Both the position numbers and the translations under genes were made by a program. Of a stretch of DNA of 40,986 nt, positions 1 through 13,514 are shown in pieces; within the stretch, counting starts at the first letter, position 1, and every line of letters begins with the position of its first letter. The notes under the pieces were generated by a model. It did not search any database. It was not told where the DNA came from and saw nothing but the letters and a program-made list of their open reading frames with translations. Location of the stretch: positions 1 through 40,986 of the forward strand of contig JAERTA010000013.1 of assembly GCA_016845205.1 (NCBI GenBank). Reading direction: 5' to 3'. The DNA is from Gammaproteobacteria bacterium. Lineage in GTDB: Bacteria; Pseudomonadota; Gammaproteobacteria; PS1; Pseudothioglobaceae.

Positions 1-401
1 TTCACTGTAACCACGTGAACGCCTGCACCGCTCAGCGCATTTAAGTAGGCCGGCAAAGTGGCCACTAATGTTTTGCCTTCACCCGTGCCCATTTCTGCAA
101 TGTTGCCGTCATTAAGCACCATGCCACCAATCATTTGTACATCGTGATGTCTTAAACCAAGAACCCTAACACTGGCCTCTCGAATAACTGCAAAAGCCTC
201 TGGCAATAAAGAATCTAGAGTAGCTTGTTGCTCTAGTTGTTGTTTCAAAAACTGTGTTTTGGCGCCCAGCTCTTTATCGCTTAGATTTTGCAAGTCACCC
301 TCTAGCGCGTTGATTTGACCAACAACTTTGAAAAGTTTTTTTATTAGGCGATCATTGCGAGAGCCGACAATCTTGGCAACAACTTTATTTATAATGCTCA
401 T
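1..401 (-). CDS. secA: SecA preprotein translocase ATPase, N-terminal part (cut by window edge)
   Basis: My own reverse-strand reading gives a protein starting [18 protein letters not shown] and running through [14 protein letters not shown] and the Walker A segment EMGTGEGKT, which are hallmarks of the SecA N-terminal nucleotide-binding domain. SecA drives export of unfolded preproteins through SecYEG. About 133 residues are present and the rest lies off the left edge; the ORF track omits it because it is open-ended. The ATG at 401-399 fits the family start. It is divergent from the dciA-like gene, a pairing often seen in gammaproteobacteria. Confidence 0.93.
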   Translation of the reverse strand, partial: MSIINKVVAKIVGSRNDRLIKKLFKVVGQINALEGDLQNLSDKELGAKTQFLKQQLEQQATLDSLLPEAFAVIREASVRVLGLRHHDVQMIGGMVLNDGNIAEMGTGEGKTLVATLPAYLNALSGAGVHVVTV

Positions 402-522
402 TAATAGAAATAAAACGTAATTTTAAAAAATGGCTCTATTTTCGCACAGATGCTATGGTACAGACAGCTCTTTACTAAGTCGTTTTATAAATTTAAACAA
501 CAACATCTAAAGCAGCAAGCGT

Positions 523-834
523 ATGCCTTCGAAAAAAGACAACACAACCAATTTGTCAAACTTTAGACCTAAAGGCAAGTTAGGTGCACTGTTTGCCCAA
601 GCAAAAACGTTTAACCAACTTAACGATCAGTTATTCGAAACACTACCTGAAGATTTGAAAAAACTCTCATTGTGTGCCTTAAAGAACAACACAGCCACCT
701 TTGTTACCCACGATCAGGCAGTGGCTTTTCGCGCTCAAAAACAACACGATTTGTTGCTTAACATTCTTAAAGATTTTGAAGCTCTGTCAAACACACAAAA
801 AGTCGTTATTAAAGTTGATTTGAAAGAATATTAG
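523..834 (+). CDS. dciA: DciA-like (DUF721) helicase-loading protein
   Basis: A 103-residue protein with a basic, polar N-terminus and a compact domain (about residues 20-100) ending in a strand-rich segment QKVVIKVDLKEY, the pattern of DUF721/DciA proteins. DciA helps load the replicative helicase DnaB in bacteria without DnaC. The call rests on fold pattern, size and position next to secA, a common neighbourhood of this family. The Shine-Dalgarno is weak (AGCAAG). No other gene lies in the 121-base gap to secA. Confidence 0.7.
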   Translation: MPSKKDNTTNLSNFRPKGKLGALFAQAKTFNQLNDQLFETLPEDLKKLSLCALKNNTATFVTHDQAVAFRAQKQHDLLLNILKDFEALSNTQKVVIKVDLKEY

Positions 835-867
835 AACAATTAACTATTATACAAAGCTGATATACAT

Positions 868-873
868 TATAAT
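868..873 (+). promoter_or_regulatory. Possible -10 element of the petABC operon
   Basis: A perfect TATAAT hexamer lies about 50 bases upstream of the petA ATG. No convincing -35 hexamer is seen at 16-18 bases, so the assignment is tentative. An imperfect hairpin (GGGTTT...AAACC) follows in the leader. Confidence 0.35.
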
Positions 874-921
874 TATCGGGTTTTTATTTAAACCTATTCA
901 CACTCAAGGGACAGTAATCTT

Positions 922-1530
922 ATGTCAGGACAAGAAATAGACCTCAAAAAAAGACGCTTTCTAACCAACGCCACAAGCGTTGTTGGTGCCGTCGGCGTTG
1001 GCTTTGTAGCATGGCCATTTTTATCATCATGGATGCCTTCAGCAAGAGCAAAAGCTGCTGGTGCGCCGGTTGATGTTGATATTAGCAAATTAGAGCCAGG
1101 ACAACTAGTTCGTGTGCTTTGGCGTAAAAAACCGGTTTGGATCTTTAAGCGCGACACCACTACGCTTGCCAATCTAGAAATGTTTACAGACGAAGATCTA
1201 GCAGACAAAGATGGCACCAAAGACTCAAAGAGCCAGCAACCCGCCTACATTACACAAAGCCATCGTGCAATTAAAGCTGAGATCGCTGTTATGGTTGGTG
1301 TTTGTACACACTTAGGTTGTTCGCCAACTTACCGCCCAGAACTAGGTGCGGCTGACTTGGGTGGCGACTCTTGGAAAGGTGGCTTCTACTGCCCATGTCA
1401 TGGCTCTAAGTTTGACTTAGCTGGCCGTGTTTACGCAGGCGTTCCGGCACCGACCAATTTAGTAGTGCCGCCATATCATTTTGTGTCTGACTCATTAATT
1501 AGAGTTGGTGTTGATCCAAAAGCATCTTAG
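922..1530 (+). CDS. petA: Ubiquinol-cytochrome c reductase, Rieske iron-sulfur subunit
   Basis: The 202-residue protein carries both Rieske cluster-binding boxes, CTHLGC (from residue 128) and CPCHGS (from residue 157), which ligate the 2Fe-2S cluster with two Cys and two His. The N-terminus has a KKRRFLT twin-arginine-like motif before a hydrophobic helix, as expected for a Tat-inserted, membrane-anchored Rieske protein. It is the first gene of petABC; AAGGGA precedes the ATG. It passes electrons from quinol in the Qo site to cytochrome c1 on the periplasmic side. Confidence 0.97.
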   Translation: MSGQEIDLKKRRFLTNATSVVGAVGVGFVAWPFLSSWMPSARAKAAGAPVDVDISKLEPGQLVRVLWRKKPVWIFKRDTTTLANLEMFTDEDLADKDGTKDSKSQQPAYITQSHRAIKAEIAVMVGVCTHLGCSPTYRPELGAADLGGDSWKGGFYCPCHGSKFDLAGRVYAGVPAPTNLVVPPYHFVSDSLIRVGVDPKAS

Positions 1531-1539
1531 GAGGAAATT

Positions 1540-2763
1540 ATGGATAACAATAAAAGTTGGATTGACCAAAGGTTTCCACTAACCAAAGTTTGGAACGAAC
1601 ACTTAGCTGAATATTACACGCCTAGAAACTTTAATTTCTGGTATTTCTTCGGCTCTTTAGCAATGCTGGTTCTGGTTATGCAAATCGTAACAGGTATCTT
1701 CTTAACCATGCACTTTAAACCAGATGCAGCCAATGCATTCGCCTCTGTTGAATACATTATGCGTGATGTAGATTGGGGGTGGTTGATTCGCTACCTTCAT
1801 TCGACAGGCGCGTCGGCATTTTTCGTTGTAATCTACCTGCACATGTATCGTGGATTGTTGTACGGTTCTTACAAGGCGCCACGTGAACTTATTTGGATTC
1901 TTGGCATGGTTCTTTATATTGCACTAATGGCTGAAGCCTTTATGGGTTACGTATTACCGTGGGGTCAGATGTCATACTGGGGCGCACAAGTGATCATTTC
2001 ATTATTTGGCTCAGTGCCGGTTATTGGTCCAGATTTATTGATTTGGATCTTAGGTGACTACGCTGTTGGCGATCCAGCGCTTAATCGTTTCTTTTCACTG
2101 CATGTTATTGCACTGCCACTAATCCTGGTGGTACTGGTATTCCTACATATTGTTGCTCTACATACGGTTGGTTCAAACAACCCTGACGGTATTGAAATTA
2201 AAAAGAACAAAGATAAGAACGGTATTCCAAAAGACGGTATTCCTTTCCACCCATACTATAGTGTGAAAGACATTGTTGGTGTGGTGGTGTTCTTGATGAT
2301 TTTCTCAGCAGTTGTCTTTTTTGCACCGGCAATGAACGGCTACTTCTTAGAGCACGCAAACTTTGTAGAGGCCAACCCTCTTAAAACACCTGATCATATT
2401 GCGCCACTATGGTACTTAACGCCTTTCTACTCGGTATTAAGAGCAATTCCACCAATGTTTGGTTCGCAATTCCCAGGCGTGGTTGGCATGTTTGCAGCCT
2501 TGTTGATTTTATTAGCGCTGCCGTGGTTAGACCGCTCGAAAGTAAAATCAATTCGCTACCGTTCGTGGCCTTATAAAGCGGCACTGGCTATTTTTGTTAT
2601 TAGCTTTATTGTGCTTGGTTGGTTAGGTATGCAGCCAGTAACAGAACTTAACGCACTATTGGCAAGAATCTTTACAGTGGCCTACTTTGGCTTCTTTATT
2701 TTGATGCCTTGGTTTACCTCTATCGGGAAAACCAAAGAAGTGCCTGCACGAGTAACGGAGTAA
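1540..2763 (+). CDS. petB: Ubiquinol-cytochrome c reductase, cytochrome b subunit
   Basis: A 407-residue polytopic membrane protein with cytochrome b landmarks: the helix-B region HSTGASAFFVVIYLHMYRG, the Qo-site helix segment LPWGQMSYWGA, and paired His residues of the two b-haem sites (LHVIALP and the earlier HST/HMYR). The Qo tetrapeptide, PEWY in most proteobacteria and mitochondria, is PLWY here (residues 289-292). A perfect AGGAGG lies just before the ATG, 9 bases after petA stops. The protein forms the core of the bc1 complex and carries both quinone sites. Confidence 0.98.
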   Translation: MDNNKSWIDQRFPLTKVWNEHLAEYYTPRNFNFWYFFGSLAMLVLVMQIVTGIFLTMHFKPDAANAFASVEYIMRDVDWGWLIRYLHSTGASAFFVVIYLHMYRGLLYGSYKAPRELIWILGMVLYIALMAEAFMGYVLPWGQMSYWGAQVIISLFGSVPVIGPDLLIWILGDYAVGDPALNRFFSLHVIALPLILVVLVFLHIVALHTVGSNNPDGIEIKKNKDKNGIPKDGIPFHPYYSVKDIVGVVVFLMIFSAVVFFAPAMNGYFLEHANFVEANPLKTPDHIAPLWYLTPFYSVLRAIPPMFGSQFPGVVGMFAALLILLALPWLDRSKVKSIRYRSWPYKAALAIFVISFIVLGWLGMQPVTELNALLARIFTVAYFGFFILMPWFTSIGKTKEVPARVTE

Positions 2764-2767
2764 ACTA

Positions 2768-3457
2768 ATGAAAAGACTATTAAAAACAACAACATCTGTT
2801 TTAGCTGTTTTGGCTATTTCACTTAACGTGTTAGCCGCTGGCTCCGGAGTAGCTCTAGATCCTGCAAACACGGATATTAATGACCAAAAATCGCTACAAA
2901 ACGGTGCCAACTTGTTTATGAACTACTGTTCGGGTTGTCACTCGATCGAGCTCATGCGCTACAATCGCATTGGTAAAGACTTGGGCATTTCTGATGCTGA
3001 CGTTGAAAAAAATCTAATGTTTAACGGTGAAAAAATTGGAGACACGGTTACTTCTTCAATGTCTGAAGAGGGTGCGGTAAAATGGTTTGGCACAACGCCG
3101 CCAGACTTGTCACTTGTGGCTCGCTCTAAGGGCGTAGACTGGATTTACACTTACTTACACGGCTTTTATAAAGATGACTCTCGACCATTTGGTGTCAATA
3201 ACAAGATTTTAGTCAACGCCTCTATGCCAGATGTTTTATGGGAGCTTAAGCAAAACAAGTCAACAGAAGACTTTGATCAAGACGTTAGAGATATTACCAA
3301 CTTCCTAGATTATGTTGGCGAGCCTGCAAAACTGGTGCGCGTTGATTTAGGCTACAAAGTAATGGGCTTTTTGTTTATTTTGTTCATCCTTTCTTATTTA
3401 CTGAAAAAAGAATATTGGAAAGATGTGAAATATGGCAAATGGCGCGCTAAAGACTAA
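2768..3457 (+). CDS. petC: Ubiquinol-cytochrome c reductase, cytochrome c1
   Basis: A 229-residue protein with an N-terminal Sec signal (about 1-23), a c-type haem site CSGCH at residues 54-58, a likely axial Met at 153 (SMPDVLW) and a C-terminal membrane anchor (VMGFLFILFILSYLL) followed by a basic tail. These are the features of cytochrome c1. It starts 4 bases after petB stops, with GGAG inside the petB end, indicating translational coupling. A terminator follows. Confidence 0.97.
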   Translation: MKRLLKTTTSVLAVLAISLNVLAAGSGVALDPANTDINDQKSLQNGANLFMNYCSGCHSIELMRYNRIGKDLGISDADVEKNLMFNGEKIGDTVTSSMSEEGAVKWFGTTPPDLSLVARSKGVDWIYTYLHGFYKDDSRPFGVNNKILVNASMPDVLWELKQNKSTEDFDQDVRDITNFLDYVGEPAKLVRVDLGYKVMGFLFILFILSYLLKKEYWKDVKYGKWRAKD

Positions 3458-3495
3458 TTAGCCACTAATTTCTGATACAATTAGTTAATACATTT

Positions 3496-3535
3496 AACAG
3501 CGCCTCTTTTAAAGGGGTGCTGTTTTTTATTTTTT
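3496..3535 (+). terminator. Intrinsic terminator after petC, abutting the sspA Shine-Dalgarno
   Basis: AACAGCGCCTCTTT pairs with AAAGGGGTGCTGTT (with G-U pairs) and is followed by a T-rich run. The run ends directly at the AAGGA of sspA, leaving no room for a promoter between terminator and ribosome binding site. Confidence 0.8.
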
Positions 3536-3542
3536 AAGGACA

Positions 3543-4181
3543 ATGACCATGCTAACCAAACCCAATCCGGCTTCAACCACACTTTACGCCTCTGCTGAGG
3601 AGATGGAATCACACGTAGTGCGTTTCATTATGGCAGAAAAAAATATTGAAAGAGAGGTGGTTAACTTAAAAGTTGATCAAATGCCTGAAGAAATTTTAGA
3701 ACTTAACCCTTGTCAATCTTTGCCGACTTTGTTTGATCGTGGCATGGTTTTATATGACTTATCGGTTATTACTGAATACTTAGATGAGCGCTTCCCGTTC
3801 CCACCTTTGTTGCCGGTTGATCCTATCGAAAAAGCAGAAAAACGCTTATTAATCTTTAGGTTTACTCGAGCTGCGGGCTGTTGGTATGAGCTAGCAAACA
3901 CCATTCAAACTGGTAGTAAAAAAGAAGCCAATGAAGCAAGAAAAATTCTATCGAGTAGCCTTATTGAACTGATTCCTTTGTTTGCTTATCAGCCTTATTT
4001 TAAGAGCGACGACATGACAATTGTTGACGCTTGTTTAGCGCCTCTATTATGGCGATTTAAAAAACTAGAGATTGACTTAGGCGCAAAAGCCAAACCAATC
4101 CATGCCTATGCCAACCGACTGTTTAGCAAAGAAAGCTTTAAAGAAAGCTTAACTGACTGCGAGAAAGAATACAACAACTAA
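3543..4181 (+). CDS. sspA: Stringent starvation protein A (RNA polymerase-associated, GST-fold)
   Basis: A 212-residue glutathione-transferase-fold protein: thioredoxin-like N-terminal domain (about 10-90) with LPTLFDRGMVLYDLSVITEYLDERFP, and a helical C-terminal domain. This matches SspA, which binds RNA polymerase and affects stationary-phase and stress transcription rather than acting as an enzyme. The position after petABC and before sspB is conserved in gammaproteobacteria. Two ATGs compete: 3543 is only 2 bases from AAGGA, while 3549 is 8 bases away and is better spaced, so translation may start at 3549. Confidence 0.93.
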   Translation: MTMLTKPNPASTTLYASAEEMESHVVRFIMAEKNIEREVVNLKVDQMPEEILELNPCQSLPTLFDRGMVLYDLSVITEYLDERFPFPPLLPVDPIEKAEKRLLIFRFTRAAGCWYELANTIQTGSKKEANEARKILSSSLIELIPLFAYQPYFKSDDMTIVDACLAPLLWRFKKLEIDLGAKAKPIHAYANRLFSKESFKESLTDCEKEYNN

Positions 4182-4186
4182 GCCCT

Positions 4187-4555
4187 ATGACAGTCGTTTC
4201 GGTAGCGCCTTACCTTATTCGCGCCTATCATCAATGGATGGAGGATTCGGGGCTAACGCCACACATCTTAGTTGATTGTTCAAAAGCAGGCGTTGTGGTT
4301 CCAAGTCCTTATATCCAGCAAGGGAAAATTGTACTTAACATTGCCAACGAAGCGACCAGCGCTTTGGTGATTAGCAATGAGACTGTTTCATTCAAGGCGC
4401 GTTTTGATGGGCAATCTCAAACCATTAGTGTGCCCATTGATGCTATATTGACTATCTACGCAGGTGAAAATGGTGAAGGCATGTTTTTTGAAACAGATGT
4501 CAAAGCACCTGAGCAGGATAATAAGCAAAAACCCAACCTCACATTACTTGACTAA
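4187..4555 (+). CDS. sspB: ClpXP protease adaptor SspB
   Basis: A 122-residue protein with the SspB substrate-binding domain (about 4-105; PYLIRAYHQWMEDSGLTPHILVD, IYAGENGEGMFFE). SspB delivers ssrA-tagged peptides from stalled ribosomes to ClpXP. It starts 5 bases after sspA stops. A polar linker (QDNKQK) leads to the tail PNLTLLD, the position of the ClpX-binding motif, but this tail ends acidic where E. coli has a basic ending. Its last 12 bases overlap convergent bioD. Confidence 0.92.
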   Translation: MTVVSVAPYLIRAYHQWMEDSGLTPHILVDCSKAGVVVPSPYIQQGKIVLNIANEATSALVISNETVSFKARFDGQSQTISVPIDAILTIYAGENGEGMFFETDVKAPEQDNKQKPNLTLLD

Positions 4556-5188
4556 ATCAAGCACCACCTTAGCAAAATCACCCTGATTGTCTTTGTTAAA
4601 AACCACCACCTTGGCTTCTGTATAACGCCTAATTGCTTGCGCATTATCTAAATCATTGTCATTCATTTGGTTTAAAACCAACATAGTCACATCAAAATTG
4701 TGCTCCTTAGCTGCGCGCAAACTGAGCAATGCCTGATTAATCGCACCAAGCTCATCTTTAACCACAATCACCACGGGCAACCCGAGTGCTGACGCCAAAT
4801 CTGCATTAAGCAGTTGTTCTGCAATTGGAGAATAAAGCCCGCCCGCACCTTCAATAACAACAAAGTCTGATGCTCTCACAGGCTGTGAAGCATCAACAAG
4901 ATCGTTCAGTGTAATAACCCTGCCTTGTTCGGCGCTAGCCTTTTCACCACTCACACAAGCCTCAAATTGAAACCTGCATACTGTCTCAATCGGCTCTGGA
5001 TTTAAACAAGCGTCATTTAACAGTTTCGAGTCTTTTGGTGTTAGTCCATCAGCTGTTTTAAGGCAATCACTCTCAATAGGTTTTCGTGCTACAACATTAT
5101 GCTTAGCATTTAGTGCTTTAATAATATGAGCACCGACAAATGTTTTACCAACATCGGTACCACTACCACTGACAAACAATCCTTTCAT
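4544..5188 (-). CDS. bioD: Dethiobiotin synthetase
   Basis: BioD forms the ureido ring of dethiobiotin from DAPA, CO2 and ATP. The protein shows the P-loop GSGTDVGKT near the start, KPIESDC (substrate-binding lysine region) and VIEGAGGLYSP. The ORF track begins at a TTG; the ATG at 5188 matches the usual family start MKGLFVSGSGTD, giving 214 residues, though no clear Shine-Dalgarno precedes it. No other biotin gene is in the window, but accB, the biotin acceptor, is. It is divergent from the pyrD-like gene. Confidence 0.92.
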   Translation of the reverse strand: MKGLFVSGSGTDVGKTFVGAHIIKALNAKHNVVARKPIESDCLKTADGLTPKDSKLLNDACLNPEPIETVCRFQFEACVSGEKASAEQGRVITLNDLVDASQPVRASDFVVIEGAGGLYSPIAEQLLNADLASALGLPVVIVVKDELGAINQALLSLRAAKEHNFDVTMLVLNQMNDNDLDNAQAIRRYTEAKVVVFNKDNQGDFAKVVLDLVK

Positions 5189-5212
5189 AACGAATAATTT
5201 TAACAAAAAATG

Positions 5213-5218
5213 TATAAT
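5213..5218 (+). promoter_or_regulatory. Putative -10 element just upstream of the pyrD-like gene
   Basis: TATAAT ends only 8 bases before the ATG at 5227, so a transcript starting at the usual distance would be nearly leaderless. No -35 hexamer is evident. Confidence 0.45.
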
Positions 5219-5226
5219 ACTGCTCT

Positions 5227-6192
5227 ATGCATAGCAATTTAAAAACCAAATTCTGTGGGATGTCACTAGATTCGCCGATTGTTTTACTTTCCGGCTGTGT
5301 TGGCTTTGGGGAAGAATATACGCGCATTCAAGGGTTTTCTAACCAAGATGTGGGCGCCATCTGTCTTAAAGGAACCACTTTAGAGCCTCGTTTAGGCAAT
5401 ATTCCACACAGGGTGACGGAAACCCCTAGTGGCATGATTAATGCCATTGGTTTGCAAAATCCTGGCGCCGATGCGGTGATAAACGACATTATGCCCAATT
5501 TAGACAAAACCGAAACCCGGTTTATTATCAACATTTCAGGTTCGTCGGTTGAGGATTATGGTGAAATCGCCAAGCGCTTTGATGACACGGATATTGATGC
5601 CATTGAAATCAATATCTCTTGTCCGAACGTTAAAGAAGGTGGTGTTGCTTTTGGCAACGACCCAGATATGTCCTATCGTGTGGTTGAGATTTGCCGTCAA
5701 AATACAAGCAAGCCTTTAATTACTAAACTTTCGCCCAACCAAACCGATATCGCTCATAGTGCGCAGCGCTGTATTGATGCGGGCACCGATGGCTTAGCGG
5801 TGATTAATACGCTAATGGGGATGGCGATTGATACTCAAACTCGTACACCGATCATTGGCAACAACCAAGGTGGTTTATCTGGTCCTGCCATCAAACCGAT
5901 TGCTCTACTAAAAGTACATCAGGTCTATCAAGTGAGCAAACATCACAACGTGCCGATTATCGGCCAAGGCGGCATCACCACGGTTAATGATGCGTTAGAA
6001 TTTATTATTGCTGGCGCTGATGCTGTTGGCATTGGTACTTCACTGTTTTATGACCCACTGGTGTGTAACAAAATTAACGACGGCATCAGTCAATACCTGA
6101 TCGATAATAAACTAAATAACGTCAACGAGTTGGTTGGCACTCTGGCGCTCAACTCAGCGATATCACAATGCGATATCGATACAGATAAATAA
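5227..6192 (+). CDS. pyrD: Dihydroorotate dehydrogenase, class 1 (1B-like) catalytic subunit
   Basis: A 321-residue FMN TIM-barrel enzyme. It has the N-terminal FCGMSLDSPIVLLSG, the active-site segment NISCPNVKEGG with catalytic Cys132 (class 1 enzymes use Cys, class 2 uses Ser), and the FMN-phosphate region GQGGITTVNDALEFIIAGADAVGIGT. NVKEGG/AFG fits class 1B, which normally works with the PyrK iron-sulfur flavin subunit and NAD. PreA-type dihydropyrimidine dehydrogenases are related alternatives, but they have a ferredoxin extension that is absent here. No Shine-Dalgarno is seen. It lies 9 bases before leuS. Confidence 0.85.
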   Translation: MHSNLKTKFCGMSLDSPIVLLSGCVGFGEEYTRIQGFSNQDVGAICLKGTTLEPRLGNIPHRVTETPSGMINAIGLQNPGADAVINDIMPNLDKTETRFIINISGSSVEDYGEIAKRFDDTDIDAIEINISCPNVKEGGVAFGNDPDMSYRVVEICRQNTSKPLITKLSPNQTDIAHSAQRCIDAGTDGLAVINTLMGMAIDTQTRTPIIGNNQGGLSGPAIKPIALLKVHQVYQVSKHHNVPIIGQGGITTVNDALEFIIAGADAVGIGTSLFYDPLVCNKINDGISQYLIDNKLNNVNELVGTLALNSAISQCDIDTDK

Positions 6193-9964
<3,772 letters not shown>

Positions 9965-9978
9965 GGTTTTCTCTCAAT

Positions 9979-10031
9979 AAAAAAACCTTGTTAACCTCTG
10001 AGGATTAGACCACAGAGATCAACAAGGTTTT
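9979..10031 (-). terminator. Intrinsic terminator after prk, just before the chrA ribosome site
   Basis: An 11-bp perfect stem (AAAACCTTGTT / AACAAGGTTTT) encloses a second stem CTCTG/CAGAG. On the minus strand it is followed by a run of seven T, then within a few bases the chrA Shine-Dalgarno. Confidence 0.85.
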
Positions 10032-10044
10032 AAATCGCTCGAGC

Positions 10045-10929
10045 TTACTTATTGGCCATCAACCCATCAATCATAGGTGTTAACATGATGTCCATCACGT
10101 CGACCATAAAGCTACCTTTGTATACTAGCGTATTGTCATTTTGTAAAAATGCCATCGCTTCTGCTGGCAATTGATTGGCTACCGCTTGTAAATCAACACC
10201 ATCAATGCGAACCGTGGTAACCACCAAAGAATCCTCTGGTGAAGGCACTGCTTGTCCACTAAATGGGTTAGAAGTGTCTACTAATGGAATGCGGTGAAAA
10301 TTAATGTGTGTGTTGTCAAACTGTGGGGTGATAAACTCAACATAGTCTTGCATACGATCTAGAATAATTTCTGTCACTTGTTCTGGCGTGTAAGGGCGTT
10401 CAGAAGTATCTCTGTGGATTTTTTGAATCCACTCAATATTCACTGATGGCACAACACCGACTAGCAAATCAACTTGGCCAGCAACATCAGCATTATCGGT
10501 TTTTACACCGCCGTGAAGGCCTTCGTAAAACATAATATCTGTACCAGATTCAATATCTTCCCAAGGGGTAAACTGACCCGGGTTAAGGTCAGTCCCTAGA
10601 CGAGCATTGTGTTCAACCGCCTCTTCGTCAGAGTGAATATAGTAACGCTTTTGACCTGTACCATCTTCACCATATTGTTTAAACAGTGCTTCTAGTTTAT
10701 CAAAATGGTTTGCGTCTTCTGCAAAGTGCGTCAATACTTTGCCTGCTGCACGTGATTTATCCACTTCAACCTTCATGTCTGCGCGTTCAAATTTGTGGAA
10801 GCTATCGCCCTCCACCACACAAACATTGAGATTTTTTTGATCAAATATTTTCTCAAATGCTTTTTTTACAAAAGTAGTACCTGCACCTGATGAACCGGTA
10901 ACTGAAACGACTGGATGTTTTGTTGACAT
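10045..10929 (-). CDS. prk: Phosphoribulokinase (Calvin cycle)
   Basis: A 294-residue bacterial class I phosphoribulokinase. P-loop GSSGAGTT lies at about residue 12, followed by VVEGDSFHKFERADMK, RYYIHSDEEAVEHN (substrate site) and IMFYEGLHGG. The enzyme makes ribulose-1,5-bisphosphate from ribulose-5-phosphate and ATP, a step diagnostic of the Calvin-Benson cycle. It begins 32 bases after gyrB stops, with AAGGAG before the ATG and no terminator in between. The rpe gene elsewhere in the window supplies its substrate. Confidence 0.97.
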   Translation of the reverse strand: MSTKHPVVSVTGSSGAGTTFVKKAFEKIFDQKNLNVCVVEGDSFHKFERADMKVEVDKSRAAGKVLTHFAEDANHFDKLEALFKQYGEDGTGQKRYYIHSDEEAVEHNARLGTDLNPGQFTPWEDIESGTDIMFYEGLHGGVKTDNADVAGQVDLLVGVVPSVNIEWIQKIHRDTSERPYTPEQVTEIILDRMQDYVEFITPQFDNTHINFHRIPLVDTSNPFSGQAVPSPEDSLVVTTVRIDGVDLQAVANQLPAEAMAFLQNDNTLVYKGSFMVDVMDIMLTPMIDGLMANK

Positions 10930-10961
10930 AATGTAACTCCTTGTTAAATAGTAATAATGGG

Positions 10962-13391
<2,430 letters not shown>

Positions 13392-13393
13392 TT

Positions 13394-13402
13394 ATTATAC
13401 CA
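13394..13402 (-). promoter_or_regulatory. Extended -10 promoter of gyrB
   Basis: On the minus strand TGGTATAAT (TGn plus perfect -10) lies 24-32 bases upstream of the gyrB ATG; no good -35 is seen, as is usual for extended -10 promoters. The predicted leader is about 17 bases. Confidence 0.6.
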
Positions 13403-13514
13403 CGACACTCGCAATTATCGACTTTTCATCGGTATTTTTTTTAAATTATTGTGTATCTTGATTGTGTTGTTTTTAAAGGGATATCTTGAAAACTAGCTTT
13501 GTTTTTTAAGTAAA

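Noticed and set aside
894-1220. 108-aa minus-strand ORF opposite petA
   Set aside because: Antisense shadow of the Rieske gene without family similarity or ribosome site.
5189-5206. TTG start and six extra residues of BioD, and similar TTG starts for dnaN, aroQ and dsbD
   Set aside because: In each case an ATG within a few codons matches the family start; for dnaN and dsbD it also has the better-placed Shine-Dalgarno.
13420-13440. TTATCGACT near the gyrB promoter as a DnaA box
   Set aside because: A single site with two mismatches and no cluster around it.
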